Of a stretch of 64,000 nt of DNA, positions 8,543 through 15,977 are shown piece by piece; position 1 is the stretch's first letter, and each line of letters opens with the position of its first letter. The position numbers were made by a program, and so were the translations under genes. Source of the stretch: Alphaproteobacteria bacterium. GTDB lineage: Bacteria > Myxococcota_A > UBA796 > GCA-2862545. The DNA is taken from positions 49,103-113,102 of the forward strand of contig JACKEQ010000019.1 of the NCBI GenBank assembly GCA_020632885.1, written 5' to 3'. Under the pieces are notes generated by a model that saw nothing but the letters and a program-made list of their open reading frames with translations, was not told the origin of the DNA and did no database searches.

Positions 8543-9460
8543 TCAATCGTCGGCCCGCATGCAGGTGGCCCCGACGAGCAGCCGCTCGCAGAGCTCGCCG
8601 AACGAGACGCCCGTGGCGCCGGCCGCCATCGGGGACAGCGACGTGGCCGTCATGCCGGGGATCGTGTTGATCTCGAGGAACACGGGGTCGCCGGACGCCG
8701 GCACCATGAAGTCCGCACGGCAGAGCCCGCGGCACCCGATGGCCCGGTAGACCGCCTCGGCCGCGCGCTGCGCCGAGCGCGCCTGGTCGTCCGGGATGGC
8801 GCCCGGCACCTCGTACTCGGTCTGCCCCGCCGTGTACTTCGCCTCGTAGTCGAAGAACCCGGACTTCGGCACGATGCGCACGACCGGCAGCGCCTCCCCG
8901 TCGAGAACGGCCACCGTGATCTCCTCACCGACGATCATCTCCTCGACCAGGACGTAGGGATCGAGAGCCAGGGCCCCCTCGATGGCCGCCGTGTACTCGC
9001 CCTCCGTGCGCGCGATGGCGATGCCGATGGTGCTGCCACCCACCGCGGGCTTCACGACGCACGGCAGGAACGGCGGCGCCCCGCCGGGCTCGGTGACGAC
9101 GAGGTCCCTCGCCATCCGCACGCCCGCGACGTCCGCGACCGCCCGCTTGGTGGCGATCTTGTCCATGGCGACAGCGCTCGCCCGCACGCCGCAGCCCGTG
9201 TACGGGATGCCCATCACCTCGAGCAGCCCCTGCACGCAGCCGTCCTCGCCGAAGCGCCCGTGCAGCGCGATCCACGCGGCCCCCACGCCGTCTGCCACCA
9301 GCCGGGCAGGCAGGTCCCGCCCCACGTCGACCTCCACGACGTCCCAGCCGCGCTCGCGCAGCGCCTGCGCCACCGCGTGCCCCGACTTGAGTGACACCTT
9401 GCGCTCCGTGGAGAGCCCACCCATCAGCACGCCGACCCGCGTGTCCTTCCCGATCGTCAT
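8543..9460 (-). CDS. ddl: D-alanine--D-alanine ligase
   Basis: An ATP-grasp enzyme of 305 aa that joins two D-alanines for the peptidoglycan stem peptide. Family motifs are visible: GGLSTERKVSLKSG near the N-terminus, HGRFGEDGCVQG (about 68-79), KPAVGGSTIGI for ATP binding, and the C-terminal EINTIPGMTATSLSP with the Mg-binding Glu/Asn. The length is typical of short DdlB enzymes. It is 71 bases downstream of murB on the same strand, in the usual dcw order murC-murB-ddl-ftsQ except for the MopE gene that follows it. Confidence 0.97.
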   Translation of the reverse strand: MTIGKDTRVGVLMGGLSTERKVSLKSGHAVAQALRERGWDVVEVDVGRDLPARLVADGVGAAWIALHGRFGEDGCVQGLLEVMGIPYTGCGVRASAVAMDKIATKRAVADVAGVRMARDLVVTEPGGAPPFLPCVVKPAVGGSTIGIAIARTEGEYTAAIEGALALDPYVLVEEMIVGEEITVAVLDGEALPVVRIVPKSGFFDYEAKYTAGQTEYEVPGAIPDDQARSAQRAAEAVYRAIGCRGLCRADFMVPASGDPVFLEINTIPGMTATSLSPMAAGATGVSFGELCERLLVGATCMRADD

Positions 9461-9531
9461 CCGTCACCTCCAGCGCGTGTGCACCGTCTCGGCGCAACAT
9501 GCAGATCACGTGCCGGGATCGGGGTCAACCC

Positions 9532-10332
9532 CTAGCGCCCACCCACCCACTTCAAGGGCGAGACGAGGTCGACGCCTCGTGTGCGCTTCACCCGTTCGAT
9601 CGCCGACTTCTGGAGGAGGCGCAGGTCGCTCGCAGTGCCCCCTCCGAGGTTCACGAGCATCTCAGGAGCCCCGTCGGGGATGGCGACCTGCCGGAGCCTG
9701 ACGCGGTCGAGCGCCGCCTTGCGCAGCAGCTTCCGGATCGACCCCCGACCGCCCTCGAACCACGCGCCCGTCGGCGTCGTGGGCTTGCGGAAGGTCTCGT
9801 GCAGACGCGCCCTCGCCGCAGCCACCCCGACCCTCTCGAGCTGCACGACCGCCCGCAGCACCACGCCCTTCGTGCGTGCGCCGACCGCCTCCGGTGCCTT
9901 CGTACGTACTCCCCGCTCCCGGGCCAGATCGATGGTCACGACGTCCCAGGGGTCGCGCAGCACGCTCGCCCCGAACGTCCCGGGCACACCGTACAGCGCC
10001 TCCGGCGCCGCCAGCCCCTGGGCACCGGCCAGCGCGAGGAGCGCGGGTACCGGCAGCGCACCACCCGCCTCCACGCGGTCGTCATCCAGGAATCGTAGAT
10101 CGCAGAAGCCCTGCCCGAGCCGCAGGACGACCCCGTCGATCCCGCCATCCCGGACGAGTGTGTGGCTGCCCGACCCCACGACCGTCACGTCCCAGCCGGC
10201 CGCCTTGCAGTCCGCCAGCACCTCGACCACGGCATCGTCGTCGTGGGCGACCACCCAGACGTCGCAGGGTCCCCCCGTACGCCAGGCGGTGTGCCGGGAC
10301 AGGGGCTCCCGGAAGCGGACGGAGAGGCTCAC
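9532..10332 (-). CDS. murB: UDP-N-acetylenolpyruvoylglucosamine reductase
   Basis: This FAD-dependent enzyme reduces UDP-GlcNAc-enolpyruvate to UDP-MurNAc. The 266-aa product begins VSLSVRFREPLSRHTAWRTG (the MurB 'T-R-GGP' FAD-binding region), followed by VVGSGSHTLVRDGGIDGVVL. It ends with the MurB C-terminal domain: GAWFEGGRGSIRKLLRKAAL, where most MurBs have 'AG..IK..G', then HPxFLVN-like MLVNLGGGTASDL. The start is GTG 10332, whose GTGA overlaps the murC stop; this is classic coupling. Upstream in-frame codons reaching to 10359 lie inside murC and do not match. The somewhat divergent C-terminal motif is worth noting but the overall call is firm. Confidence 0.92.
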   Translation of the reverse strand: MSLSVRFREPLSRHTAWRTGGPCDVWVVAHDDDAVVEVLADCKAAGWDVTVVGSGSHTLVRDGGIDGVVLRLGQGFCDLRFLDDDRVEAGGALPVPALLALAGAQGLAAPEALYGVPGTFGASVLRDPWDVVTIDLARERGVRTKAPEAVGARTKGVVLRAVVQLERVGVAAARARLHETFRKPTTPTGAWFEGGRGSIRKLLRKAALDRVRLRQVAIPDGAPEMLVNLGGGTASDLRLLQKSAIERVKRTRGVDLVSPLKWVGGR

Positions 10333-11708
10333 GACAGGCGGGCCGCCAGGAGGTCGCACACCTGGTTCACCGAGCCGGCCCCGAGCGTGATGACGACGTC
10401 ACCGGGCTGGACGGTCTCCGCGAGGAAGTCCGCGGCCCCCTCCAGGCTGTCGACGGCGTGGGTGCCGCGGTGGCCCCTCTCGCGCATCTCGCTCGCCAGG
10501 GTGTTCTGGTCGATGCCCTCGATGGGCGACTCCCCGGCCGCGTACACCGGGCAGACGACCACGAGGTCGGCGCGGGTGAAGGCGCTCACGAAGTCCGCCC
10601 GATGGTTCTCCACCCGGGAGTACCGGTGGGGCTGGAATACCGCGAGGATGCGGCGATCCGGGAAGGACTCGTCGGCCCCCTCGAGCGTGGCCTCGATCTC
10701 GACGGGGTGGTGACCGTAGTCGTCCACGATGAGCACGCCGCCCACCTCGTGGCGAACGGTGAACCGGCGCTGCACGCCCGTGAAGCCCTCGAGGGCGCGC
10801 TGGGCGACGTCGAAGGGGACGTCGAGCTGCATGGCGGTGGCGATGGCCGCCGTGGCGTTCAGGACGTTGTGGCGACCCGGCATGCCGAGGCGGATGGTGC
10901 CGAGCGTGATGGCGCCGTGGTGGATGTCGAACCGCGTGGACATCCCGTCCGGAGCGACGTTCGCGGCCCGGTAGTCGGCCTGGCGCGCGAAGCCGTACGT
11001 GACCACGGGCCTCCGGATGGCCGGGATCAGCTTCTGCACGCGCGGGTGGTCGAGGCAGACGGTGGAGAAGCCGTAGAACGGCACGCGGTTCGCGAACTCC
11101 ACGAAGGCCGCCTCGAGGGACTCGACGTTCTTGTGGTGGTCGAGGTGCTCGGGGTCGATGTTCGTGATGATCGACACGGCCGGCGAGAGCATCAGGAACG
11201 TGCCGTCCGACTCGTCGGCCTCGGCCACGAGGAAGTCGCCCGTCCCGAGCCGCGCGTTCGTGCCGCCGAGGCTGTCGAGCTTCCCACCGATGACGACGGT
11301 GGGGTCGAGCCCCGCCTCGGCGAGGCAGGTCGCGAGCATGCTCGTGGTGGTCGTCTTGCCGTGCGTGCCGGCCACCGCGATGCCGTTCTTCAGCCGCATC
11401 AGCTCGGCGAGCATCTCGGCCCGCCGGATCACCGGCACGCCCTGCTCGTGGGCCGCCGCGACCTCGGGGTTGGTCTCGTCGACCGCGGTGGAGCGCACCA
11501 CCACGTCGGACTCGCCGATGTTCTCGGGCCGGTGGCCGATGTGCACGACGGCCCCCCGCTCCCGGAGGCGATCGAGGGTCGGACCCTCCTTGAGATCGGA
11601 CCCCGTCACCTCGAACCCGTCGGTGAGCAGCACCTCGGCGATGCCGCTCATCCCGATGCCGCCGATGCCCACGAAGTGCACCCGGCGGATCTTGCCCCGA
11701 AACATCAT
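10329..11708 (-). CDS. murC: UDP-N-acetylmuramate--L-alanine ligase
   Basis: The 459-aa Mur ligase adds L-Ala to UDP-MurNAc in the cytoplasm. It shows the N-terminal Rossmann motif HFVGIGGIGMSGIAEVL, the ATP-binding P-loop GTHGKTTTTSMLA, the middle-domain NIDPEHLDHH, and the C-terminal DDYGHHPVEIEATL and FQPHRYSR, all diagnostic of MurC. The start is ATG 11708 (a second ATG follows at 11705). It overlaps murB by 4 bases. murG, which usually precedes murC, is missing; an APH-like gene lies upstream instead. Confidence 0.97.
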   Translation of the reverse strand: MMFRGKIRRVHFVGIGGIGMSGIAEVLLTDGFEVTGSDLKEGPTLDRLRERGAVVHIGHRPENIGESDVVVRSTAVDETNPEVAAAHEQGVPVIRRAEMLAELMRLKNGIAVAGTHGKTTTTSMLATCLAEAGLDPTVVIGGKLDSLGGTNARLGTGDFLVAEADESDGTFLMLSPAVSIITNIDPEHLDHHKNVESLEAAFVEFANRVPFYGFSTVCLDHPRVQKLIPAIRRPVVTYGFARQADYRAANVAPDGMSTRFDIHHGAITLGTIRLGMPGRHNVLNATAAIATAMQLDVPFDVAQRALEGFTGVQRRFTVRHEVGGVLIVDDYGHHPVEIEATLEGADESFPDRRILAVFQPHRYSRVENHRADFVSAFTRADLVVVCPVYAAGESPIEGIDQNTLASEMRERGHRGTHAVDSLEGAADFLAETVQPGDVVITLGAGSVNQVCDLLAARLS

Positions 11709-11771
11709 GCCCGGACCCTCCGCGATGCCGGGTGATAACGCCCGCCCGGCCCGCGTACGAGCACGTCGGGG

Positions 11772-12719
11772 TCAGGCGAAGAGAGGGCCGGTGTGGTCGA
11801 GGGCCCACCGCAGGTGCGTGCGCCGGTCCGCGGGGTCCGCGGGGTCCCAGGTGGCCGGCGAGCCGGGCAGCAGGGTCGACGTGCGGCTGATGTGGAGCAG
11901 CGCGAGCCGCTCGCTCACGGCGTCCTCCGCAAACCAACCGGGCCGGCGCTGACGAACCCAGCTCGCCACGTCGCCGAACGCGTCCACATCGACACCCTCG
12001 GCGACGAAGCCCGCGGGCATCGCGGAGAACGCCAGCAGGGTCTCCACGTCGACCTCGCGCCAGGTGGACCGGCTCCACTCCAGGTCCAGCAGCGCGGTCA
12101 CCTCACCGTCCCAGAGCACGTTCTCGAGGTGGGCATCCCCGTGGGCCACGACCGTGCGCTCGGGCTCGACGCGGGCGTAGCGCTCGCGCACCCAGTCGAC
12201 CACCTCGTCGAGCAGGGCGAGGGCGTTCGCGGGCTGGCCGGCGCGGGCCTCCTCGAGCTCCCGGAGCAGCGAGCCGAGCGGGAGCTGGTGGGGAGGGTCG
12301 AGGTCGGCGTCGGTGGGCAGGCCCTCGGCTGGCGTCTCGTGCAGGTGGTCGAGCGCGTCCAGCACGGCGGACACGGCCGCTTCGCGCTCCTCGCGGGACA
12401 TCCCGGCCCACGCCCAGGCCAGGGGGCGCCCGGCGACGCGGCGGGTGACGGCGTACTCCACAGCTCCGTCAGGCACCTCCACCACACCCCCATCGAGGAC
12501 CTCGGGGTAGCGGACGTCCGGGTGCAGGCGGGCAGCCAACCGCGCCTCGCGGGCGAGGCGTCCGACCTCGCCGGACGGGTTGATGCGCAGGACGATGCCC
12601 GGCCCCACCCACACCTCGTTGCTGGCACTCCGAGCAGGCACGAAGCCGCTCGCATCCCGCCTTATCGCGCGGAGGACCACGTCCCGCCGCTCCACGGGAG
12701 TCAAAGCGAACCCCCGCAC
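11772..12719 (-). CDS. Aminoglycoside phosphotransferase (APH)-fold kinase of unknown substrate
   Basis: A 315-aa protein kinase-like phosphotransferase. The catalytic loop HGDAHLENVLWD (Brenner motif HxDxxxxN) and the metal-binding LLDLEWS are both present, with an N-terminal nucleotide lobe containing EVWVGPGIVLRINP. Such enzymes phosphorylate diverse small molecules, and nothing here points to antibiotic resistance. GTG start. It lies between murC (63 bases downstream) and a DUF4336-like gene (78 bases upstream), in the block that interrupts the dcw order. Confidence 0.85.
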   Translation of the reverse strand: MRGFALTPVERRDVVLRAIRRDASGFVPARSASNEVWVGPGIVLRINPSGEVGRLAREARLAARLHPDVRYPEVLDGGVVEVPDGAVEYAVTRRVAGRPLAWAWAGMSREEREAAVSAVLDALDHLHETPAEGLPTDADLDPPHQLPLGSLLRELEEARAGQPANALALLDEVVDWVRERYARVEPERTVVAHGDAHLENVLWDGEVTALLDLEWSRSTWREVDVETLLAFSAMPAGFVAEGVDVDAFGDVASWVRQRRPGWFAEDAVSERLALLHISRTSTLLPGSPATWDPADPADRRTHLRWALDHTGPLFA

Positions 12720-12797
12720 CTGCCCACATCCATACCGGCCTCCGATGTCATCCGTAACGCGGCCCTCCCCGCCTTCGAGCCCCGTGAGCGAGCAGTG

Positions 12798-13523
12798 TCA
12801 GAGTCGCCCGGCGGCCTCGCGCAGACGGTCTCCGCAGCGATCCACGATGGGATCCCCGTGAGCCACGGAGAGCGCGCGGAGGTCGTCCCGCTCGGCGGTC
12901 TCGAGCAACCACGCCTTCCAGCCCGCCATGTCCGACATCAGCATCCTGCCGAGCCGGGTGGTGCCGAAGAACCCCGAGGAGCCCATCAGCCGCATGATCA
13001 TGCCCCCGCAGCCCGGCTTGTCGGGGAGGTTGAACAGCGCGTCGCAGAACACCAGGGCGACCCCGCCTGCCACGGGCACCTCGTAGACCAGCTCGTCCGG
13101 CTTGAGGCCTGCCGGCTTCACGCAGTGCACCCCCGCCGCCGGGAGCTCGTCCTCGCAGGTGCCGTGCACGCGGACGACCTTCTCCACGGCCTCGCGCGCG
13201 GCGGCAGGGCACACCACCCGCGCGTCCGGGTAGCGCTCCGCGTACACCCCGGCGTCCGCCCGGTGCATGCCGGACGGGACGACGATGAAGGCCACGGACC
13301 CGAGGGCCTCGAGCTGCGCCTGCCGCGCGTCGTCCATCGCCACCACGGAGTGCAGCCAGAGCCGCCCGTCCGGGAGCCGCGCGACGACCATGTTCCGCGG
13401 GAGAGGCCCACGCGAGAGCGTGCCCTCCACCTGCCAGAGCCCTGGCACCAGCTCCCGAAGCTCCCCATGGGGCAGCACGTGCTCCGACCAACCCACGACG
13501 GCCTCCTGCGACGCGCGCATCAT
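12798..13523 (-). CDS. DUF4336-like metallo-beta-lactamase-fold protein
   Basis: The 241-aa product has the pattern of DUF4336: LRELVPGLWQVEGTLSRGPL at the start, then NMVVARLPDGRLWLHSVVAM and FIVVPSGMHRADAGVYAERY. This is a beta-lactamase-like fold in which the usual HxHxDH zinc motif is replaced by a single histidine in PSGMHR. Later histidines such as SVAHGDPIV may complete a site. The biochemical role is unknown. Start ATG 13523 or 13520. It is divergent from the large membrane gene at 13643, with 119 bases between. Confidence 0.72.
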   Translation of the reverse strand: MMRASQEAVVGWSEHVLPHGELRELVPGLWQVEGTLSRGPLPRNMVVARLPDGRLWLHSVVAMDDARQAQLEALGSVAFIVVPSGMHRADAGVYAERYPDARVVCPAAAREAVEKVVRVHGTCEDELPAAGVHCVKPAGLKPDELVYEVPVAGGVALVFCDALFNLPDKPGCGGMIMRLMGSSGFFGTTRLGRMLMSDMAGWKAWLLETAERDDLRALSVAHGDPIVDRCGDRLREAAGRL

Positions 13524-13642
13524 CGCCGGATCCCCCCCCCGGATCCAGCGCGTCCTGCCACCGGGCGGCCCCCGTCGCGGGTTGCGGTTACGGGCCCTGG
13601 CTTTCCACCGGCGACGCCCGCCGGTAGCGAGGATCCCACGCG

Positions 13643-15943
13643 ATGACCTTCGACCGCCGCATCGGCGCCATCACGTTCCTCATCGGGGTCGTGAGCCTCA
13701 TGTACGAGCTCACCCAGGTGCGGATGCTGTCGTTCTTCCTGGGCAACAGCATGGACTTCCTGGCCATCCCCATCGCGCTCCTCGGCCTCGCGATGGGCTC
13801 GATGTTCCGGCACTTCCTCTACAAGGGCGACCCCGGGAAGCTCATCGATCGTCTGTGCACGGCCATCTTCCCGATGATGGTGGTCTCGTTCCTGCTCGTC
13901 TTCGCCGTGGCGAACACGTTCTTCTACGAGATCCACGTCACGAACAGCACGCCGCCCCACGAGGCCATCAAGGTCGTCACGTACTCGGCGCTGTTCCTCC
14001 CGCCGTACCTGGCGTTCGGGGCCCTCTTCGCCACGCTGTTCAGCGCGTTCTCCGACAAGATCGGGCGGCTCTACTTCTTCGACCTCGCGGGAGCCGGCCT
14101 CGGGTGCGTGCTCACCCCGCTGATGTTCACGTTCTTCGGCCTCCCGCCGGCCATCGTGGCCACGCTGCTCGTGGCGCTCGTGCTCTTCATGATGCCGCGC
14201 TCCAACGGCACGCCCGCCAAGGCCGGTGCGGCCGTCGCCTGGGTCGCGGTCACCGGCCTCGCCCTCGGCGGCCTCGTGTTCCGCGAGAAGCCCGACCCCA
14301 CGATGCTCGCGCGGTCGATCCTGCGCAACTACCAGGACGGCGGCATCACCGAGGTCGACTTCCGCTGGAACGAGATCGCCCGCACGGCCCTCATGCGCGC
14401 CGGCCCCGTCGAGGGCAAGCACGGCCCCGTGTGGGCCATCGTGCAGGACAACGGTCTGTCGAACGTCACGGTGAACCCGTTCATCGAGCCCTACCGCGAC
14501 GACGCCATGCGTGGGGTCCACCACTACACCATGGCCTGGGACCTCGGCGTCGACCCCGAGAAGATCCTGGTGGTGTTCGCCGGCCACGGCCGCGACATGA
14601 TCGCGTTCAACGAGATCGCCAAGGGCAAGGCGGACATCACGGGAGTGGAGATCAACCGCACCGTGGTCGGCTGGAACGACCATCCGGCCCTCGCCTGGGG
14701 CAACCTCCCGAAGTTCCACGCGATGCCCAACATCCACCTCGAGAACGAGGAGGGCCGCGACTTCCTGAACACCGACGACGGCACGTACGACCTCATCTAC
14801 GTCGCCAACAACGGCGCCGTGCATGCCGGACGCACGGGCCACACCCGGAAGTTCCTCGACACGTACGAGGCCATGGACGCCTACATGGAGCGCCTCGCGC
14901 CCGACGGCATCATGGTCTTCACGGCGCAGCCCGTCATGGAGAAGATCCCGAGCTTCCGGAAGATCTTCCAGGAGCGCGGGCTCGGCGACGCCGCCGACTC
15001 CATCTACGTCTTCGGTCCGGGCCACCCGATGCTCGACTCCATGGTGCTCAAGCGGGGTGGCCTCACCCCCGAGGACATCCGGAAGCTCGACGCCATGATG
15101 GCCGAGAGGCCCAAGGACAAGGTGCTCGTGAAGCCCGGCATGAAGCCCGATCCGCGCTTCGCCGAGCTGATGACCGCACCGCTGGACCAGCTCGAGATCC
15201 TCACCGACGACAAGCCCTTCACGGCCAAGGTGGACTGGGCCGGGTTCACCTTCCTGCCCGACGAGCACCGCTACCACGACGCTCCGTACGTCAGCGGGTG
15301 GGTCAAGGTGTTCACGGTGCTGCTCTTCGCTCTCGTGAGCGCGCTGGTGGCCGTCGTGGCCGCGGCGCTCGGCACGAAGGACCAGCGCGTCCCGGCCATC
15401 TGGGTCGGCTACCTGCTGCTCACGGGCATCGGGTACATGTGCGTCGAGATCCCGCTCATCGCGAAGACCGAGCTGTTCATCGGCAACCCGCTCTACGCGG
15501 TGTCCATCAACCTCGCGACGTTCCTCGTCTTCAACGCCGTCGGTGCGGCCCTCCAGGACGAGAAGCGCATCATGGCGAGCCCCGTCCACCTCATCGCGGG
15601 TGTCGTGCTCTCCGTGATCTGGGGTGTCGTGCTGGCCAACCTCTCGGCGAGCTCGCTGCTCTCGGTGCCCCTGCCGATCAAGGCCGTGGGTGTCGCGATC
15701 ATCGTGGCGCCCGCGGGCATCGTGCTCGGCACGTTCTACCCGTACTGCGTGGGCAGGATCGTGGAGGCCGGCCGCGGGGCCTGCGTGCCGATGACCTACG
15801 GGCTCACCACGCTCTCGTCGGTGCTGGGCAGCGCGTTCGCCATGACGGCCATCATCAACCTGGGCTTCACGAACGTCATCCTGCTCGGCACCGTGCTCTA
15901 CGTGCTCGCGGTGGGCGTGTCGCTGGCGGCACCGAAGGGCTGA
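13643..15943 (+). CDS. Integral membrane spermidine synthase-like (SAM-fold) protein
   Basis: The 766-aa product has about six N-terminal transmembrane helices (residues 5-190). A soluble central part at about 240-480 has the spermine/spermidine synthase Rossmann pattern: ILVVFAGHGRDMIAFNEIAK, then ITGVEINRTVV and YDLIYVANNGA. Another group of helices follows at about 550-766. Membrane-bound relatives are often annotated as fused MFS-spermidine synthases; their substrate is unknown. The only plus-strand gene inside the dcw region, it splits ftsW and the sulfatase from murC. The start ATG follows a GAGGATCCC stretch. The GHGRD motif differs from the usual GGGDG, so polyamine synthesis is doubtful. 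Confidence 0.78.
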   Translation: MTFDRRIGAITFLIGVVSLMYELTQVRMLSFFLGNSMDFLAIPIALLGLAMGSMFRHFLYKGDPGKLIDRLCTAIFPMMVVSFLLVFAVANTFFYEIHVTNSTPPHEAIKVVTYSALFLPPYLAFGALFATLFSAFSDKIGRLYFFDLAGAGLGCVLTPLMFTFFGLPPAIVATLLVALVLFMMPRSNGTPAKAGAAVAWVAVTGLALGGLVFREKPDPTMLARSILRNYQDGGITEVDFRWNEIARTALMRAGPVEGKHGPVWAIVQDNGLSNVTVNPFIEPYRDDAMRGVHHYTMAWDLGVDPEKILVVFAGHGRDMIAFNEIAKGKADITGVEINRTVVGWNDHPALAWGNLPKFHAMPNIHLENEEGRDFLNTDDGTYDLIYVANNGAVHAGRTGHTRKFLDTYEAMDAYMERLAPDGIMVFTAQPVMEKIPSFRKIFQERGLGDAADSIYVFGPGHPMLDSMVLKRGGLTPEDIRKLDAMMAERPKDKVLVKPGMKPDPRFAELMTAPLDQLEILTDDKPFTAKVDWAGFTFLPDEHRYHDAPYVSGWVKVFTVLLFALVSALVAVVAAALGTKDQRVPAIWVGYLLLTGIGYMCVEIPLIAKTELFIGNPLYAVSINLATFLVFNAVGAALQDEKRIMASPVHLIAGVVLSVIWGVVLANLSASSLLSVPLPIKAVGVAIIVAPAGIVLGTFYPYCVGRIVEAGRGACVPMTYGLTTLSSVLGSAFAMTAIINLGFTNVILLGTVLYVLAVGVSLAAPKG

Positions 15944-15958
15944 CGGCACCCGGCCGTC
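15942..15958. terminator. Short GC hairpin at the end of convergent genes, possible terminator
   Basis: GACGGC-N5-GCCGTC forms a 6-bp stem with a 5-base loop. It begins in the stop codon of the spermidine synthase-like gene and sits 20 bases from the end of the convergent sulfatase gene. No T-run follows, so this is a weak call. Confidence 0.35.
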
Positions 15959-15977
15959 GGCCCCTGTTGTCCGACCT

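Noticed and set aside
11772..12719. Antibiotic resistance gene (aminoglycoside phosphotransferase)
   Set aside because: Only the APH fold and catalytic motifs can be seen; the family has many housekeeping substrates and nothing indicates resistance.
13530..13552. C-run flanked by GGATCC near the start of the DUF4336-like gene as a hairpin terminator
   Set aside because: It lies in the divergent promoter gap of two genes, where no terminator is expected, and the arms are only 6-8 bp palindromes of a restriction-site type.
13643..15943. A polyamine (spermidine) synthase
   Set aside because: The SAM-domain motif is GHGRD instead of GGGDG and the protein is polytopic; the fold is similar but the reaction is doubtful.
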